DNA of 64,000 bases from Leptospira kirschneri serovar Cynopteri str. 3522 CT (GCF_000243695.2 NZ_AHMN02000022.1:86001-150000), one strand, 5' to 3'. Numbered from the stretch's first letter, positions 1-17,134 are shown. Notes: a model not told the origin generated them from the sequence alone. Program-made: numbers and translations.

Positions 1-18
1 TAAGACTGGAGGAAACTC

Positions 19-987
19 TTGGATCCAATTTTTGAAAAGATAGAAAAAGCAATCGATATCGAAATAGAATCCATTCTCCATTTTAGAAAAAATTTAGATC
101 CATCTATTAAACAAGCAATCGAACTAATTTTAGATTGCAAAGGGAAACTAATCGTTACGGGTGTTGGCAAATCAGGAGACGTAGGAAAAAAAATCTCTTC
201 TACTTTGTCTTCTACAGGAACACCCTCCGTTTTTCTACATCCCGCAGATGCGGCTCACGGAGACGCCGGAATCATTTCGGGTGAAGACATTATCATAGCC
301 ATCGGCAAATCAGGTGAAAGCGAAGAACTACTCAATCTAATCCCAACGATTAAAAATATAGGCGCAAAATTAATTTCAATGACGGCTAACGTAGATTCTA
401 AACTTGCACAAGAATCGGACGTAGTTCTGATCACGCCCGTTTTAAAAGAAGCCTGCCCTCTTGAGTTGGCTCCTACATCTAGTACCACGATCGCTTTAAT
501 TTTAGGAGATGCTATCGCTATGTGTTTGATGGAACTGAAAAATTTTAAAAGGGAAAATTTTGCACTCTATCATCCAGCGGGCAGACTTGGAAAACGTTTG
601 AGTTTGAAAATCGACGACGTGATGAGAAAGGATAAAGATTTAGCCAAGGTATTACCGGATACAAAGTTAGAAAATATACTCACAGAAATCACCGTAAAAA
701 GACAAGGAGCTACAGGAGTTACAGATTCAAGCGGAATACTTTTAGGAATCATTACAGATTTTGACATTCGTAAAAAATTAAAAGAAGGAAAATTGGATTC
801 CTCGATTTCAGCGGAACAATTGATGAACTCAAATCCTACTCTGTTTTTATCTGGGTCAAATGCCTACGATGTTTTAAAACAGATGGAATCCAGACCCAAT
901 CCGATTTCAGTCGCTCCGATCGTAGATAATTCCAAAAGATTGATTGGAATCGTTTCCATCCACGACCTTTTACAAAAAGGTCTTTGA
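19..987 (+). CDS. kdsD: Arabinose-5-phosphate isomerase, KpsF/GutQ family (SIS + two CBS domains)
   Basis: Predicted to interconvert ribulose-5-phosphate and arabinose-5-phosphate, the first step towards Kdo for LPS. The 322 residues have the usual family layout: a SIS sugar-isomerase domain (about 30-170, with TGVGKSG, HPADAAHGDAG and GKSGES motifs) followed by two CBS domains (about 200-260 and 270-320). The start is TTG, supported by a strong GGAGGA at positions 8-13. The TAA at 1-3 may end an upstream co-transcribed gene. aroD follows after 3 bp, so the two are probably one transcript. The family assignment is firm; the exact substrate is inferred from the family. Confidence 0.9.
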   Translation: MDPIFEKIEKAIDIEIESILHFRKNLDPSIKQAIELILDCKGKLIVTGVGKSGDVGKKISSTLSSTGTPSVFLHPADAAHGDAGIISGEDIIIAIGKSGESEELLNLIPTIKNIGAKLISMTANVDSKLAQESDVVLITPVLKEACPLELAPTSSTTIALILGDAIAMCLMELKNFKRENFALYHPAGRLGKRLSLKIDDVMRKDKDLAKVLPDTKLENILTEITVKRQGATGVTDSSGILLGIITDFDIRKKLKEGKLDSSISAEQLMNSNPTLFLSGSNAYDVLKQMESRPNPISVAPIVDNSKRLIGIVSIHDLLQKGL

Positions 988-990
988 TTT

Positions 991-1695
991 ATGAATCAGC
1001 GAGAATTTAAGATCGTTCTTACGATTAACGAAGACGAATTTTTTTCTCTTAAAGAACATCCTTTTTGTGATCGAATTGAAATTCGCCTCGATCTATTTTC
1101 TCCTAAAAACATCGGACAAAAACTAGTAGATAAAATCGAAGAACTGAACACGAAATGTATTTTCACTTACAGACAACCGGAAGACACCGATCAAGTAGCG
1201 TCTGCAAAAAAAGAAGAATTAGATTTTCATAAAATAGTTTCCGAAATCGACCCCAGGGCTCATTATTTGGATTTGGAATTAAACCGTCATAATGATCTTT
1301 TTGAATCGAACCTAAACAAAGGTTTTGGCCTGATTCGATCCGTTCATAAATTCGACGGAATCTTATCGGAACAGGAAATTAGGGATTGGATTGGTAAAGA
1401 TTCTTATCTAAAACCGGAAAAATATAAATCGATTCTCCCCTTAATTTATAAATTTGCGGTATTCCCAAATTCTATTTACGAACTGACTCAATTTCTTTCT
1501 TCTTTTAGAATTGTATCAAACGAATTCAAAAAATTGAATATACTTTTGATCGGAATTTGTATGGGTTCTTTGGGAATAGTTTCAAGGGTATTTCCGGATC
1601 ATTTTGGTTCTATTTTTACTTATTGTTGTTTGAACGATCCCAAAGCTCCTGGCCAAGTAGATTTAGAATCTCTAATCCGATTACGAAATTTATAA
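991..1695 (+). CDS. aroD: Type I 3-dehydroquinate dehydratase
   Basis: Catalyses 3-dehydroquinate to 3-dehydroshikimate in the shikimate pathway. The 234-residue protein shows the type I signature order: EIRLDLF near residue 30, TYRQ at 59-62, the catalytic His in SVHKF (H119), the Schiff-base Lys in IYKFAVFP (K154), and the substrate Arg in GIVSR (R199). It starts 3 bp after kdsD. It is slightly shorter than enteric homologues, but all catalytic residues are present. Confidence 0.88.
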   Translation: MNQREFKIVLTINEDEFFSLKEHPFCDRIEIRLDLFSPKNIGQKLVDKIEELNTKCIFTYRQPEDTDQVASAKKEELDFHKIVSEIDPRAHYLDLELNRHNDLFESNLNKGFGLIRSVHKFDGILSEQEIRDWIGKDSYLKPEKYKSILPLIYKFAVFPNSIYELTQFLSSFRIVSNEFKKLNILLIGICMGSLGIVSRVFPDHFGSIFTYCCLNDPKAPGQVDLESLIRLRNL

Positions 1696-1773
1696 GTCTG
1701 TCTCCAAAATTTTTGTGTAAAATTATACGAGTTTGACACAAGGAAATTTATTTTTCTAGAGAAAGTTGGAAAT

Positions 1774-1812
1774 GAATTTGAAGATCAATTCCTAAAATGT
1801 AGGAACTATCTC
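1774..1812 (-). repeat. Family B intergenic repeat (reverse copy)
   Basis: Lies in the 490-bp gap between aroD and the TPR gene. It contains AGATCAATTCCTAAAATG followed by TAGGAACTA, the reverse complement of the unit seen at 22279 and 53341 (GTGGTAGTTCCCACATTTTA then GGAATCGATCT). The rest of 1813-2069 is AT-rich with no supportable gene. Confidence 0.6.
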
Positions 1813-2069
1813 AAATCATGATTTTATGAAAAAATTCTAAAAACTCATACTTTTAGAAAATTTTGGCGAATAAAAAACTCGATGTCGCTCTATGGATCAT
1901 TTCCAATTTGTTCGGAATTTCTACTATAATCTCTTTCACATTGTTCATAACGAATTATGCAAAGTATAAATTTCTTTAGAATTTACTATATATTATTTTT
2001 TGAATATACAATTTTTTAAACTTAGAATCTAAGATACAAAATCTTATTTTTAATTCCTGAAAATTCTAC

Positions 2070-2174
2070 AATAAAATTGTTCAAGAATTAGTTCTCTACC
2101 TGTTTTCTTTGCATTAAAATGGAAAATTGAAACAGTTTTACCAATTCCACTATGAAGTTTTTCAATAACTCTAA
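2070..2174 (-). repeat. Family A terminal-inverted-repeat element, copy A6 (reverse)
   Basis: About 105 bp bounded by imperfect inverted ends (left AATAAAATTGTTCAAGAATT, right AGTTTTTCAATAACTCTAAT). The interior matches the reverse complement of the copy at 17807-17912. It ends 13 bp from the stop codon of the TPR gene transcribed towards it. Confidence 0.65.
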
Positions 2175-2187
2175 TATAAAACTAAAT

Positions 2188-3696
<1,509 letters not shown>

Positions 3697-3743
3697 AGAA
3701 CCAAATATCAGAAAGGAAATCTTTTTTAAAAGTGAATTTGTGA

Positions 3744-3777
<34 letters not shown>

Positions 3778-3835
3778 GAATATCCCAAAAATCCTTTCTT
3801 TTCGTTTTAACGAATTTTATACGTTATTGATTATT

Positions 3836-5449
3836 TTAGGATCGACTCAATTTTTCAGATTTTTTCAAAGCAAGTGATTGAGAAGCTCGAAGTACCAAAC
3901 TCATCGTAGTAATTTGTGGATTGACGGAAAGACCCGTTGGATATACGGAAGCGTCCATCACATAAATATTTTTATGACCGTACAATTCCATATTCAAATC
4001 CACGGCTCCCTTTTCAGGAGAATTGGCGGCTTGAATCGATCCATGAGGATGTGCAGAGCCTACCACTAAACTTCCAGGATTGAATTTTTTTTCCAAGATC
4101 CAATCGAATTTAGTATTACGATCCACAAGAACAGGAGTTTCCATATCCGTAAACGGAAAGATGAGTTCTTTGGCTCCAGCTGCGACCTGCACTTCCGCCA
4201 ACATTTTCAAACCCCGAAGCATATTTTTACCGTCTCCGGAAGTGAGTTCAAAATAAACTTTCCTTCTTCCTAAAGACCATTTTACGGAAGCATTCGCTTC
4301 TCCGTCGGATCCGTCCCGAACCAATACGATTCCGGCGTTCATATTAGAATACTTTTCGATCTGCTCAAATTGTTTCGATCCGTAAAAAGGGATCAAAGAA
4401 GCGACTAACGTAGGTCGGAAAGGCGCTACTTCCAACCAAAAACCGTAACCTGTATTCTCCTGATTGTGTCCATCCTTAATGACCGCAGATTGTGGAGGGC
4501 CCGAATACATATTGATCTTTTCGTCGAAAACGGCAAAGATCGTGCTCGTAGGATGCACTTTTAGATTCCTTCCCACCCAATCATTACCTATACCTGATCT
4601 TTGCAAAAGTGCTGGTCCTTCGATTGCACCCGCGCTGACCACGACTACCTTTGTGGAAATTTTAAGTTTTTGAATGACTACTTCCGGTGTTTTTTCGTAG
4701 GGATCGGGAGTGAAATCCGCAATTACCGTTTTTGTAGGTCCGTCATGAATTACCTGCGCTTTCATGTTTGCGACTACGGTAGCTCCAGATTCGATCGCGT
4801 CTGGGATATACGTTAAGAACATGGACTGTTTTGCGTTAATCGGACATCCTAATCCACATCTTCCTAAACCAATACATCCCCTATTATTGTTATTTAGAAC
4901 TTCGGGATGAAGGCCCAAAGATTTTCCACCTTTCATTAGAATATTATTATTTGCATTGATAAGATTTTGAGGAACCGGATGAACTCCTAATCTTTCGTGA
5001 ACGGAGGAAATATAAAAATCCATATCCTTTCTAGAATAACCTTTCAATCCGAACCTACGGTCCCATTCCTCCGTAACATAATCCGGAGGATAAAGAGAAG
5101 TCTGCCAGTTGACGGTAGTGGAGCCACCGATCGTTCTACCTTGTAGAATACTAAGAGTTTGTTCCTCGGTTATTATAAAACCCGCATCACGATATAACCT
5201 AGCAGAAGAGGCAAATTCATTTCCATTAAACTGAGCAGGAGTAAAATAAGAACCTTCTTCAATTAAGATCACGTTCCAACCGCTCTTTGCAAGCGTCGCG
5301 GCCGCAACTGCACCACCAGCACCTGAACCAATCACAACTACGTCTGAATTCAATTCCCAGATTCCGTTCTTAATATTTTCCTTTTTTATAATTTCCTTAT
5401 GTTTTTTTGGAGTGATAATCTTATCATTCGCCGCCGGTATGCCGCCCAT
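3836..5449 (-). CDS. GMC-family FAD oxidoreductase
   Basis: 537 residues. An N-terminal Rossmann FAD motif GSGAGGAVAAA lies near residue 42. The GMC N-domain shows GRTIGGSTTVNW. A cysteine-containing segment GRCGLGCPINAKQS follows. The GMC C-domain contains SAHPHGS and the terminal VNPQITTMSL block, where the catalytic His/Asn pair normally lies. It belongs with large GMC dehydrogenases or alcohol oxidases; the substrate is unknown. The start has a GAGGG SD at 5458-5462. It sits 3 bp downstream of a gluconate-dehydrogenase-subunit-3-like gene, so the pair probably forms a catalytic plus accessory subunit complex. No signal peptide is seen on this subunit. Confidence 0.85.
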   Translation of the reverse strand: MGGIPAANDKIITPKKHKEIIKKENIKNGIWELNSDVVVIGSGAGGAVAAATLAKSGWNVILIEEGSYFTPAQFNGNEFASSARLYRDAGFIITEEQTLSILQGRTIGGSTTVNWQTSLYPPDYVTEEWDRRFGLKGYSRKDMDFYISSVHERLGVHPVPQNLINANNNILMKGGKSLGLHPEVLNNNNRGCIGLGRCGLGCPINAKQSMFLTYIPDAIESGATVVANMKAQVIHDGPTKTVIADFTPDPYEKTPEVVIQKLKISTKVVVVSAGAIEGPALLQRSGIGNDWVGRNLKVHPTSTIFAVFDEKINMYSGPPQSAVIKDGHNQENTGYGFWLEVAPFRPTLVASLIPFYGSKQFEQIEKYSNMNAGIVLVRDGSDGEANASVKWSLGRRKVYFELTSGDGKNMLRGLKMLAEVQVAAGAKELIFPFTDMETPVLVDRNTKFDWILEKKFNPGSLVVGSAHPHGSIQAANSPEKGAVDLNMELYGHKNIYVMDASVYPTGLSVNPQITTMSLVLRASQSLALKKSEKLSRS

Positions 5450-5452
5450 ATA

Positions 5453-5953
5453 TTATCCCTCGTATCCTGCTAATTTTTGAATTCTTTCATCTTTAGAAAC
5501 TAAAAAGAAGGAAGTTTGTCTTAAAATGGAATAAATCCCTCGTTTTAAACCAAACGAAGAAGTTTTCCAAGACAATAAACGTTTTTCCCTTTTTTCTACG
5601 TTTAAAGAACTCATAGACTGTAAAGAAAAATCGAAAACAAGAGCAGCTAACGTGGAAGAAGGAATTCTTCCGAGAAGCAAAAGAACGTCTTCGGTATCGA
5701 TCGGAGTTGGATGTCCATATATATAATCGTCAGCGGCAATACCAAGATCAAAATCTAAAATTGGATTTCCTTTTAGAAAAACTTCACCTATGGATTTAAA
5801 ACCCAGATATTGAGTTTCATTTAATCCCCTCAGCCTGGGAATAGAACCGTTAGAACAAGCGCCTAATCCAGGAAGCATTAAAAAGGCCGAAAGTTTTAGA
5901 ATGAGTTTTAAAAAACGACTTCGTGAAATTGATTCCTGCAAAAACGATTCCAA
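5453..5953 (-). CDS. Gluconate 2-dehydrogenase subunit 3-like lipoprotein
   Basis: 166 residues starting at TTG with a good GGGAGG SD at 5959-5964. The N-terminus RSRFLKLILKLSAFLMLPGLGAC looks like a signal ending in a lipobox Cys. A single Arg-x-Arg is present instead of a true twin-arginine. The downstream motif order (LNETQYLGFKSIGEVFLKG, then DFDLGIAADDYI) resembles the small subunit of membrane-bound GMC dehydrogenases. The adjacent GMC gene supports this. Function is inferred from pairing and weak family resemblance. Confidence 0.65.
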   Translation of the reverse strand: MESFLQESISRSRFLKLILKLSAFLMLPGLGACSNGSIPRLRGLNETQYLGFKSIGEVFLKGNPILDFDLGIAADDYIYGHPTPIDTEDVLLLLGRIPSSTLAALVFDFSLQSMSSLNVEKREKRLLSWKTSSFGLKRGIYSILRQTSFFLVSKDERIQKLAGYEG

Positions 5954-6114
5954 ATTTACCTCCCATTTACGGACGGTTCGAGTGATTTCGATTTTTAATA
6001 TAAGTCATCGTAAACTTTTGAAATGTTTTTGTATCAAATTCAAAAATACTTTAAATGACTTGCGAAACTAAGAAAAAACCGTTCCGCAGGAATATTAGAA
6101 AAGAATTTATTTGT

Positions 6115-8361
<2,247 letters not shown>

Positions 8362-8366
8362 AATTT

Positions 8367-9047
8367 CTAAATCGTTGACTTATCGTCAACATAGGTTCCG
8401 CGTACGTAGTTAGGTGCGAGTTTCCAATAAGGGAATCGATCCGGAAAATCCAAAGCCTCCTGAATCAAGTTTATATTTTGATTCAATAAAGCTAATGCGG
8501 AAGGTAAATTTTCCAATATAGGATTTCCAGAAAAAAAATCTGGATGATCCGAATACCTTTGAGACGTTAAAAAAGTTTGCAAACGATCTTCTGGAATTTT
8601 ACTGATAATATCTTCCGGTTTAATATCAATCGAGCCGAAAAAACCTCTGTTATCTTCCATTCCAAAATAAATTTTTTTCTGTTTTGCTTCTATTCCTACG
8701 ATCACAGGATCCCCAGCTTCTTGATGATAGAACGAAGTATAAATGTTTAAACTATCAAATCCTATCGCTGGAATTTTCCAAAGTTGAGATAAATTTCTGG
8801 CGGTTGCAACCGCAATTCTAAGTCCGGTAAAAGAACCTGGGCCTAAAGCGCTTATGATCAAGTCCGGGGTTTTCCAATCCGACTTTTGAAGAACACTTTT
8901 TAATTCTTGAATGAGAAGTTTGGAAGATTCTCTGGGATGAATTCCAGAATAGGAAGCGATCGTTTCTAATTCTCCGTTCGGATTTAAACGAAAAGATTCC
9001 ACTAAAATCCATTGATTGGTCGCATCAAAAAATAAAATCCTTTTCAT
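8367..9047 (-). CDS. tsaB: tRNA t6A threonylcarbamoyl transferase component TsaB
   Basis: TsaB (YeaZ), an inactive ASKHA-fold paralogue that scaffolds the TsaB-TsaD-TsaE complex making t6A37 in ANN-decoding tRNAs. Visible motifs are ILFFDAT near the start and the conserved SALGPGSFTGLRIAVATAR. An in-frame start at 9074 is possible, but the ATG at 9045-9047 is preferred. It is preceded by GAAAGGA and overlaps the tsaE stop as ATGA, giving 226 residues. tsaE lies directly upstream and tsaC is elsewhere in this window (25929); tsaD is not in this window. Confidence 0.9.
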   Translation of the reverse strand: MKRILFFDATNQWILVESFRLNPNGELETIASYSGIHPRESSKLLIQELKSVLQKSDWKTPDLIISALGPGSFTGLRIAVATARNLSQLWKIPAIGFDSLNIYTSFYHQEAGDPVIVGIEAKQKKIYFGMEDNRGFFGSIDIKPEDIISKIPEDRLQTFLTSQRYSDHPDFFSGNPILENLPSALALLNQNINLIQEALDFPDRFPYWKLAPNYVRGTYVDDKSTI

Positions 9048-9625
9048 ATAGGATTTCCTTTCACTTTTTTCCACAAATTTTTTAAAGAAGCAAAATTTTC
9101 TATATCAGTACTTTTGATTATAATAGTTCTTTCATATTCAGAAACAATTTTAAACTCCACTTCAATTTTTAAAGGCAAAAGATCCAAATCTTCTTTTGCG
9201 ACCTGCCACCATTCTATTATAGAAATTCCAACTTTTCCCCAAGTTTCTTCAAAACCTAGATCTTCTAATTCATCCGGAGATTTTAATCTGTGAAGATCAA
9301 AATGATGAATTTGAATTTTTTCCTGATCGAATTTTTCTTTAGATATGAAATTTTTTGCCGAAATATTTTGATTTTGAAAATTTAAACTTAGATCCGTTTT
9401 TTTAGAAATCGAATATTCGTTTATTAAGGTATAAGTGGGAGAATTAACGTTTGCGTTCGGAAGAATTTTTTTTACAAGTTTAGAAGCAAATGTAGTTTTA
9501 CCGGCTCCCATAACACCCGTAAATAAAAAAACGGGATGAAGGTCTTCCTTTAAAATCAGTGAGGCAAGAAATTCGGCGGGTTTATCAAGTTCATCTAGTT
9601 TTAGATTTTTAAATTCGAGTTCCAA
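9044..9625 (-). CDS. tsaE: tRNA t6A biosynthesis ATPase TsaE
   Basis: P-loop ATPase that drives the TsaBD cycle. The Walker A is GVMGAGKTTFASK (about 37-49), followed by NSPTYTLINEY, HHFDLHRL and IIEWW, all family hallmarks. At 193 residues it is longer than the usual 150. The excess is an Asn/Lys-rich insertion of about 30 residues between the TYTLINEY motif and the HFDLHR motif. It is tightly packed between hslO (7-bp gap) and tsaB (4-bp overlap). Confidence 0.9.
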   Translation of the reverse strand: MELEFKNLKLDELDKPAEFLASLILKEDLHPVFLFTGVMGAGKTTFASKLVKKILPNANVNSPTYTLINEYSISKKTDLSLNFQNQNISAKNFISKEKFDQEKIQIHHFDLHRLKSPDELEDLGFEETWGKVGISIIEWWQVAKEDLDLLPLKIEVEFKIVSEYERTIIIKSTDIENFASLKNLWKKVKGNPI

Positions 9626-9632
9626 TTCATCC

Positions 9633-10490
9633 TCAAAACAATTCGGTTACCTTTGCTCTTTCAAAACGATAAACGGAAGTACAGAATTCGCAAGTTACTT
9701 CGATCATTCCAACTTCGTCCACGATCTGCATTGCCTCTTCCTTCCCTAACGTTTGAATCAATTCCCTTATTTTATTTTCGGAACAATCACAACGAAATTC
9801 AGGCTGACCTTCTTCTAAAATTTGAACTGCGGAACGAGTTGATTCACCGATTTTATTCAGACAATTGAAAACGTCCTTTCCTAAAAAATCGTTTATGTTT
9901 TTATCTATTTTTTCGGAAAGATCTGCAATTTTTTGAATATGTTCTTCCTTTGCTTCAGGTAATGACTGTAACAGAATTCCTCTTACGTCCCAGTGAAACC
10001 CATTTTTTCGAATATATAGAGTCACGAAACAGATGATTTGTTCCGAACTATTTAAATAATTTCTAAAATTCTCTTCAAAACTTCGATTGAGATAGGGAAC
10101 TACGGATTGATAGATACAAGCACCGTCCTTCCAACGAAACACTTTCATTACTCCGGAATAATCTTCCATTGCTTTGGTCGGTTCCACATCCTCTTCCGGT
10201 CTTTCTCTGAGAACTCCTTTCATTCTTCCTTGCCTATCGCTATAAGCAAGTACAGAATGTGTGGAAGAATCCTCGTTAAACTGAATTTGCAAACTTACTT
10301 TTGTATCTTCTTTAACTTGGTCGGCCAGAAAAAAGGCGCCAATCATAGTTCTTGCAAGGAGTTCCGTACTTGAATCATCTAAGTTATGTAAGTTGGAAGC
10401 CGCCGTAACGGAATAAGAAATTTCGGCGACTGAATATCGAAAGTGAACATCGGGTAAAATTCCGTATATCAATGAATCCTGATTGTGCAT
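9633..10490 (-). CDS. hslO: Redox-regulated holdase chaperone Hsp33
   Basis: 285 residues. The C-terminal zinc switch has all four cysteines (RCDCSENK and CEFC). The N-terminal domain carries the family segment LLARTMIGAFFLADQVK. Oxidation releases zinc and activates chaperone function. An AAGGA SD precedes the ATG. It is the first gene of the leftward operon with tsaE, tsaB and rnr, and is divergent from the GH42 gene across a 184-bp gap that should hold both promoters. Confidence 0.93.
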   Translation of the reverse strand: MHNQDSLIYGILPDVHFRYSVAEISYSVTAASNLHNLDDSSTELLARTMIGAFFLADQVKEDTKVSLQIQFNEDSSTHSVLAYSDRQGRMKGVLRERPEEDVEPTKAMEDYSGVMKVFRWKDGACIYQSVVPYLNRSFEENFRNYLNSSEQIICFVTLYIRKNGFHWDVRGILLQSLPEAKEEHIQKIADLSEKIDKNINDFLGKDVFNCLNKIGESTRSAVQILEEGQPEFRCDCSENKIRELIQTLGKEEAMQIVDEVGMIEVTCEFCTSVYRFERAKVTELF

Positions 10491-10674
10491 GAAATCCTTT
10501 TTGGCGAGAAATGAAAGTCGAGGTGTAGGCGTGTTGTAATTCGCGTCATTTGTATCCTCTCAGACTTTTCTAGAAAAGACAGTATTTTTTATTTTAGACA
10601 ACCTAGAAGAACGGTTTTCTTTCTTTTCAGATTTTCCCTTTGATGAAATTTCTTTCGAAAGAAAGGAGAACGAA

Positions 10675-12651
<1,977 letters not shown>

Positions 12652-12886
12652 TGAACTTACATTACAGTAGGAGAATTATAAAATGAATTTTTAATTTTTA
12701 TGATGATCCCTAAAACGGTGATTTTACGCAAAAACTGAATTAGATGATGATTCTTTTTTGAATTTTACAGATTCCAATGTGTTTTAAACACGCCTTACGT
12801 TATTTTTATGGTAAAAATTTTTTTAGATCAAAAAATTTATGAGAATTTATCATGTCGCTTAACAAAATGAAACAGGTATAAATCCA

Positions 12887-13798
12887 TTGGAACTGATTCA
12901 AATTGAAGAATTAAATAAAATTCTCTCTTCCATATCCGGACAAAATCGTCCTCATGAAATTTTTGTAGATAATCTACATACTCCATTTTTAGAATTTGAA
13001 GAAAATTTTATTCTTCCATCTACTTCGGTTTATGAAATCGACTTTTCAGCCGCAAAAGAATTTCTTTTACAAGCAGAACAACTCATTCCGGAATTGATTC
13101 AAGGATGTAACGTACTTCCAATTCCTAAGCCGAAAAAAAATTCGAACCAACTTTTTTTAGTAAAAGAAATCCATTCTTCAGAAGAAAATCAAAATAAAAA
13201 GTTCGTATTTGTAGTAAGCTTTATACTTACGTATTTAGGCGGCGCTCCAACTTCGATGATCGTCAAACAACCTATGCAGGGAAAAACGGCGGCCGTTCGA
13301 ACTCGGAGAATCTATTTTTCGGCAAGAATTCTTCCCTTAGAATCTTTTGAATTCCAGAACGAGGTCTTGGTAGATTTTTTAACCAGAAGATATAAAGAGA
13401 CAGAATTTATGATAGATGTCGATTCCGTTTCCTCTTATAACAAATCACAACATACTTATTCTGAACTTTTCGACGACGTAGATTATTCTAAACAGATTTC
13501 TATGATCCATTCGATTTTAAACATAAATAAAGAAATTTGGAAGCCAGGCAAGGTTTTTGAACCAATCGATGTGGAACTTCATACGATTAGTTCCAGATTT
13601 TTAGAAAGTTCTCAAGAAAGAATTTTCAATCAATTTGAAACCTTCCGGCATTTGATTGATCTTTTATTGTCGCCGGAAAGCATGACCATAAATTTGATGA
13701 ACCAGGAACCTTTGCACGAATGGCTTCGTTCCTTCGAAACGGAAAGAGGTATAACTCCTTCCGGAAATATGCTTTGGAAAATCCTAAAACGAAAGTAA
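12887..13798 (+). CDS. Conserved-type hypothetical protein (303 aa)
   Basis: The reading frame starts at TTG 12887 with only a weak upstream AGG. No signal peptide or transmembrane segment is visible. The sequence is acidic, with mixed alpha/beta character and no motif I recognise. The nearest recognisable feature is the following inositol-monophosphatase gene, 19 bp downstream, so the two are probably co-transcribed. The 235-bp gap before it (12652-12886) holds AT-rich DNA and no gene. Function unknown. Confidence 0.7.
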   Translation: MELIQIEELNKILSSISGQNRPHEIFVDNLHTPFLEFEENFILPSTSVYEIDFSAAKEFLLQAEQLIPELIQGCNVLPIPKPKKNSNQLFLVKEIHSSEENQNKKFVFVVSFILTYLGGAPTSMIVKQPMQGKTAAVRTRRIYFSARILPLESFEFQNEVLVDFLTRRYKETEFMIDVDSVSSYNKSQHTYSELFDDVDYSKQISMIHSILNINKEIWKPGKVFEPIDVELHTISSRFLESSQERIFNQFETFRHLIDLLLSPESMTINLMNQEPLHEWLRSFETERGITPSGNMLWKILKRK

Positions 13799-13817
13799 TC
13801 TTTTTGAAGAGAAACCC

Positions 13818-14662
<845 letters not shown>

Positions 14663-14666
<4 letters not shown>

Positions 14667-15022
14667 GGTATATTCAAAAAAGCTTCTATACTACGGATCT
14701 GTTCGTCGTTTAAAGGCAACCTGTTCATAACCTTGCTCGTACGTTTGGGAGTATAACCGGAAGGATACGTTCCTTCTACAATTCTCGCTTTTAATAATTC
14801 AAAATTTGATCCTCTAACCGCAGGTCCAACAGCACCGTCTAAGGCGGGATTTTGATTGTGGCAAGAGGAACAATTTGTAATATACAATCCTTTCCCTTGA
14901 GAAATCATTTTTTGCTCCGGAGAAAGATTTTCGTCTTCTTTACAATTCGCTAAAATAAGAATCGAAAAAATACAAATAGTCAAAAGGCGGGAAAACCCGC
15001 CCCGATTTTTACCGATCTTCAT
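14663..15022 (-). CDS. Lipoprotein monohaem cytochrome c
   Basis: 119 residues. A signal peptide ends in the lipobox LILANC (C27). It is followed by a single haem site CSSCH (51-55) and a distal Met candidate in SKVMNRLPL, the order of a class I cytochrome c. It would be an anchored periplasmic electron carrier. It lies 3 bp after a PuuD-like membrane gene. In typical PuuD a cytochrome c domain is fused to the C-terminus of that membrane protein, so these two genes look like a split version. Confidence 0.85.
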
Positions 15023-15025
15023 GAA

Positions 15026-15730
<705 letters not shown>

Positions 15731-15937
15731 AGTACCTCCAATTCATCGATTGAATTATGATTTTGTGTTCTAGAAAATAAGAGAACACTAAAATAAGTCC
15801 CGGAACTTAGACTCTCAGTCAAGCACTTTAGAAAGATTCTACGATCTACGATCAAAATCCTCCTCTTGTTAAAAAAACCGTAAAGTGGAATCGATAATTT
15901 CTGAAATAGATTTTTTTAAATAAAAACAAAACGGATT

Positions 15938-17134
15938 TTAATATAAATCTTCAATTAAAGTTTCCTGTAATACATCCCAAAAAGAAGGTTGGTCGTCTTT
16001 TTGATCAGAAGAACGAAACGGCGAAAAACGATCCCTGAAAATTTCAGCTTGGGATTTTAAAATTACTTTCATATTCTTTCCGTTTCGAAACGATTCGGAT
16101 TCAAATTTATTACCTCCCCTACCTTCACTTCCTTCTACAAGAAGAATAAAATACTGATCAAAGTATTCTTCCATATTTCCAGGAATGAACCAATCCACAA
16201 TTCCGGGTGGAAAAATTTTCAGAAAACGTCCGCTGATTTTCTTTTCCGGTAATTTAGAAAATTCTCCAATAACCTTTTCATAATTTTTAGAGGAATAAAA
16301 ACGAAGCATATATCCTAAATTTTTAATGTCTATCTTAAGTCCATAAACTTGAATATATAATGAAATACGAATATGAAGAATTTCTGGCTTACTCCAATAA
16401 CCGGAAAAAGTATCCGGAATTTTTAAAAAAGTTTTTGCCCCTTCGTTATAAAGTTCTATTCCACTTAAAAACTCTCCAGTTTTAAAGATTGTAATTTTAT
16501 AAGAAACCTGATTTAGAAATTTATCAAACCGTTTGTAAAACTGAGGGTAAGCAGCCTTTGTAGATTCATCTAATTCATAAAGAAGCCAAGAAAAATTTTC
16601 TCCTCTTCCAGAATTACAATGAGAAACAGAACAAAGATAACGATGTGCATTTGAAACCGTAGTCAGTTTAGAATCGGAACGAAGAAAATTTTGAAATCGA
16701 TCTATGTGATGAAAAAAATCTAAATAACTGTAAGAAGGAAGAGTTGTAACCGTTTTACGTTTCATTCGAAACGTCTTTTGATCCCGAAACGAAGTCGGAA
16801 AATATTCTGCATGGATTTGGTAGGGAACGTTTTCCGGAATTTTTTCAGTCGTCAGAACGTTTTTAAATCCTTGGTTTGTTTTTTGAAGATAAAAATCAAT
16901 CGAAAGAATATTATCCTTTTCTTGTAGAAGAAGTTCGTCCTTGGAAGTCAAATTTCCGAACAATGCATTTCGAATCCCGCCATCCGGATACTCCTTAAGA
17001 ATACTTTTCTGATATGTAAGATATTCTCTCCAATAAGCCGCTTGTTGCGGTTTTTTTTCCACACAATTAAAAAAAAGAAGGAAAACAAAAACGCAGATTC
17101 CAATTTTATTTTTTTTGTTTTCGTACAATTTCAT
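15938..17134 (-). CDS. Putative lipoprotein of unknown function
   Basis: Preferred start is ATG 17134 (398 residues); an alternative is 17158. The N-terminal MKLYENKKNKIG precedes a hydrophobic core ending in the lipobox LLFFNC. The mature part is long, aromatic and basic with two close cysteines (YLCSVSHCNSG). I do not recognise the family. It overlaps the 3' end of the upstream redoxin-like gene by about 29 bp, indicating translational coupling. Confidence 0.7.
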   Translation of the reverse strand: MKLYENKKNKIGICVFVFLLFFNCVEKKPQQAAYWREYLTYQKSILKEYPDGGIRNALFGNLTSKDELLLQEKDNILSIDFYLQKTNQGFKNVLTTEKIPENVPYQIHAEYFPTSFRDQKTFRMKRKTVTTLPSYSYLDFFHHIDRFQNFLRSDSKLTTVSNAHRYLCSVSHCNSGRGENFSWLLYELDESTKAAYPQFYKRFDKFLNQVSYKITIFKTGEFLSGIELYNEGAKTFLKIPDTFSGYWSKPEILHIRISLYIQVYGLKIDIKNLGYMLRFYSSKNYEKVIGEFSKLPEKKISGRFLKIFPPGIVDWFIPGNMEEYFDQYFILLVEGSEGRGGNKFESESFRNGKNMKVILKSQAEIFRDRFSPFRSSDQKDDQPSFWDVLQETLIEDLY

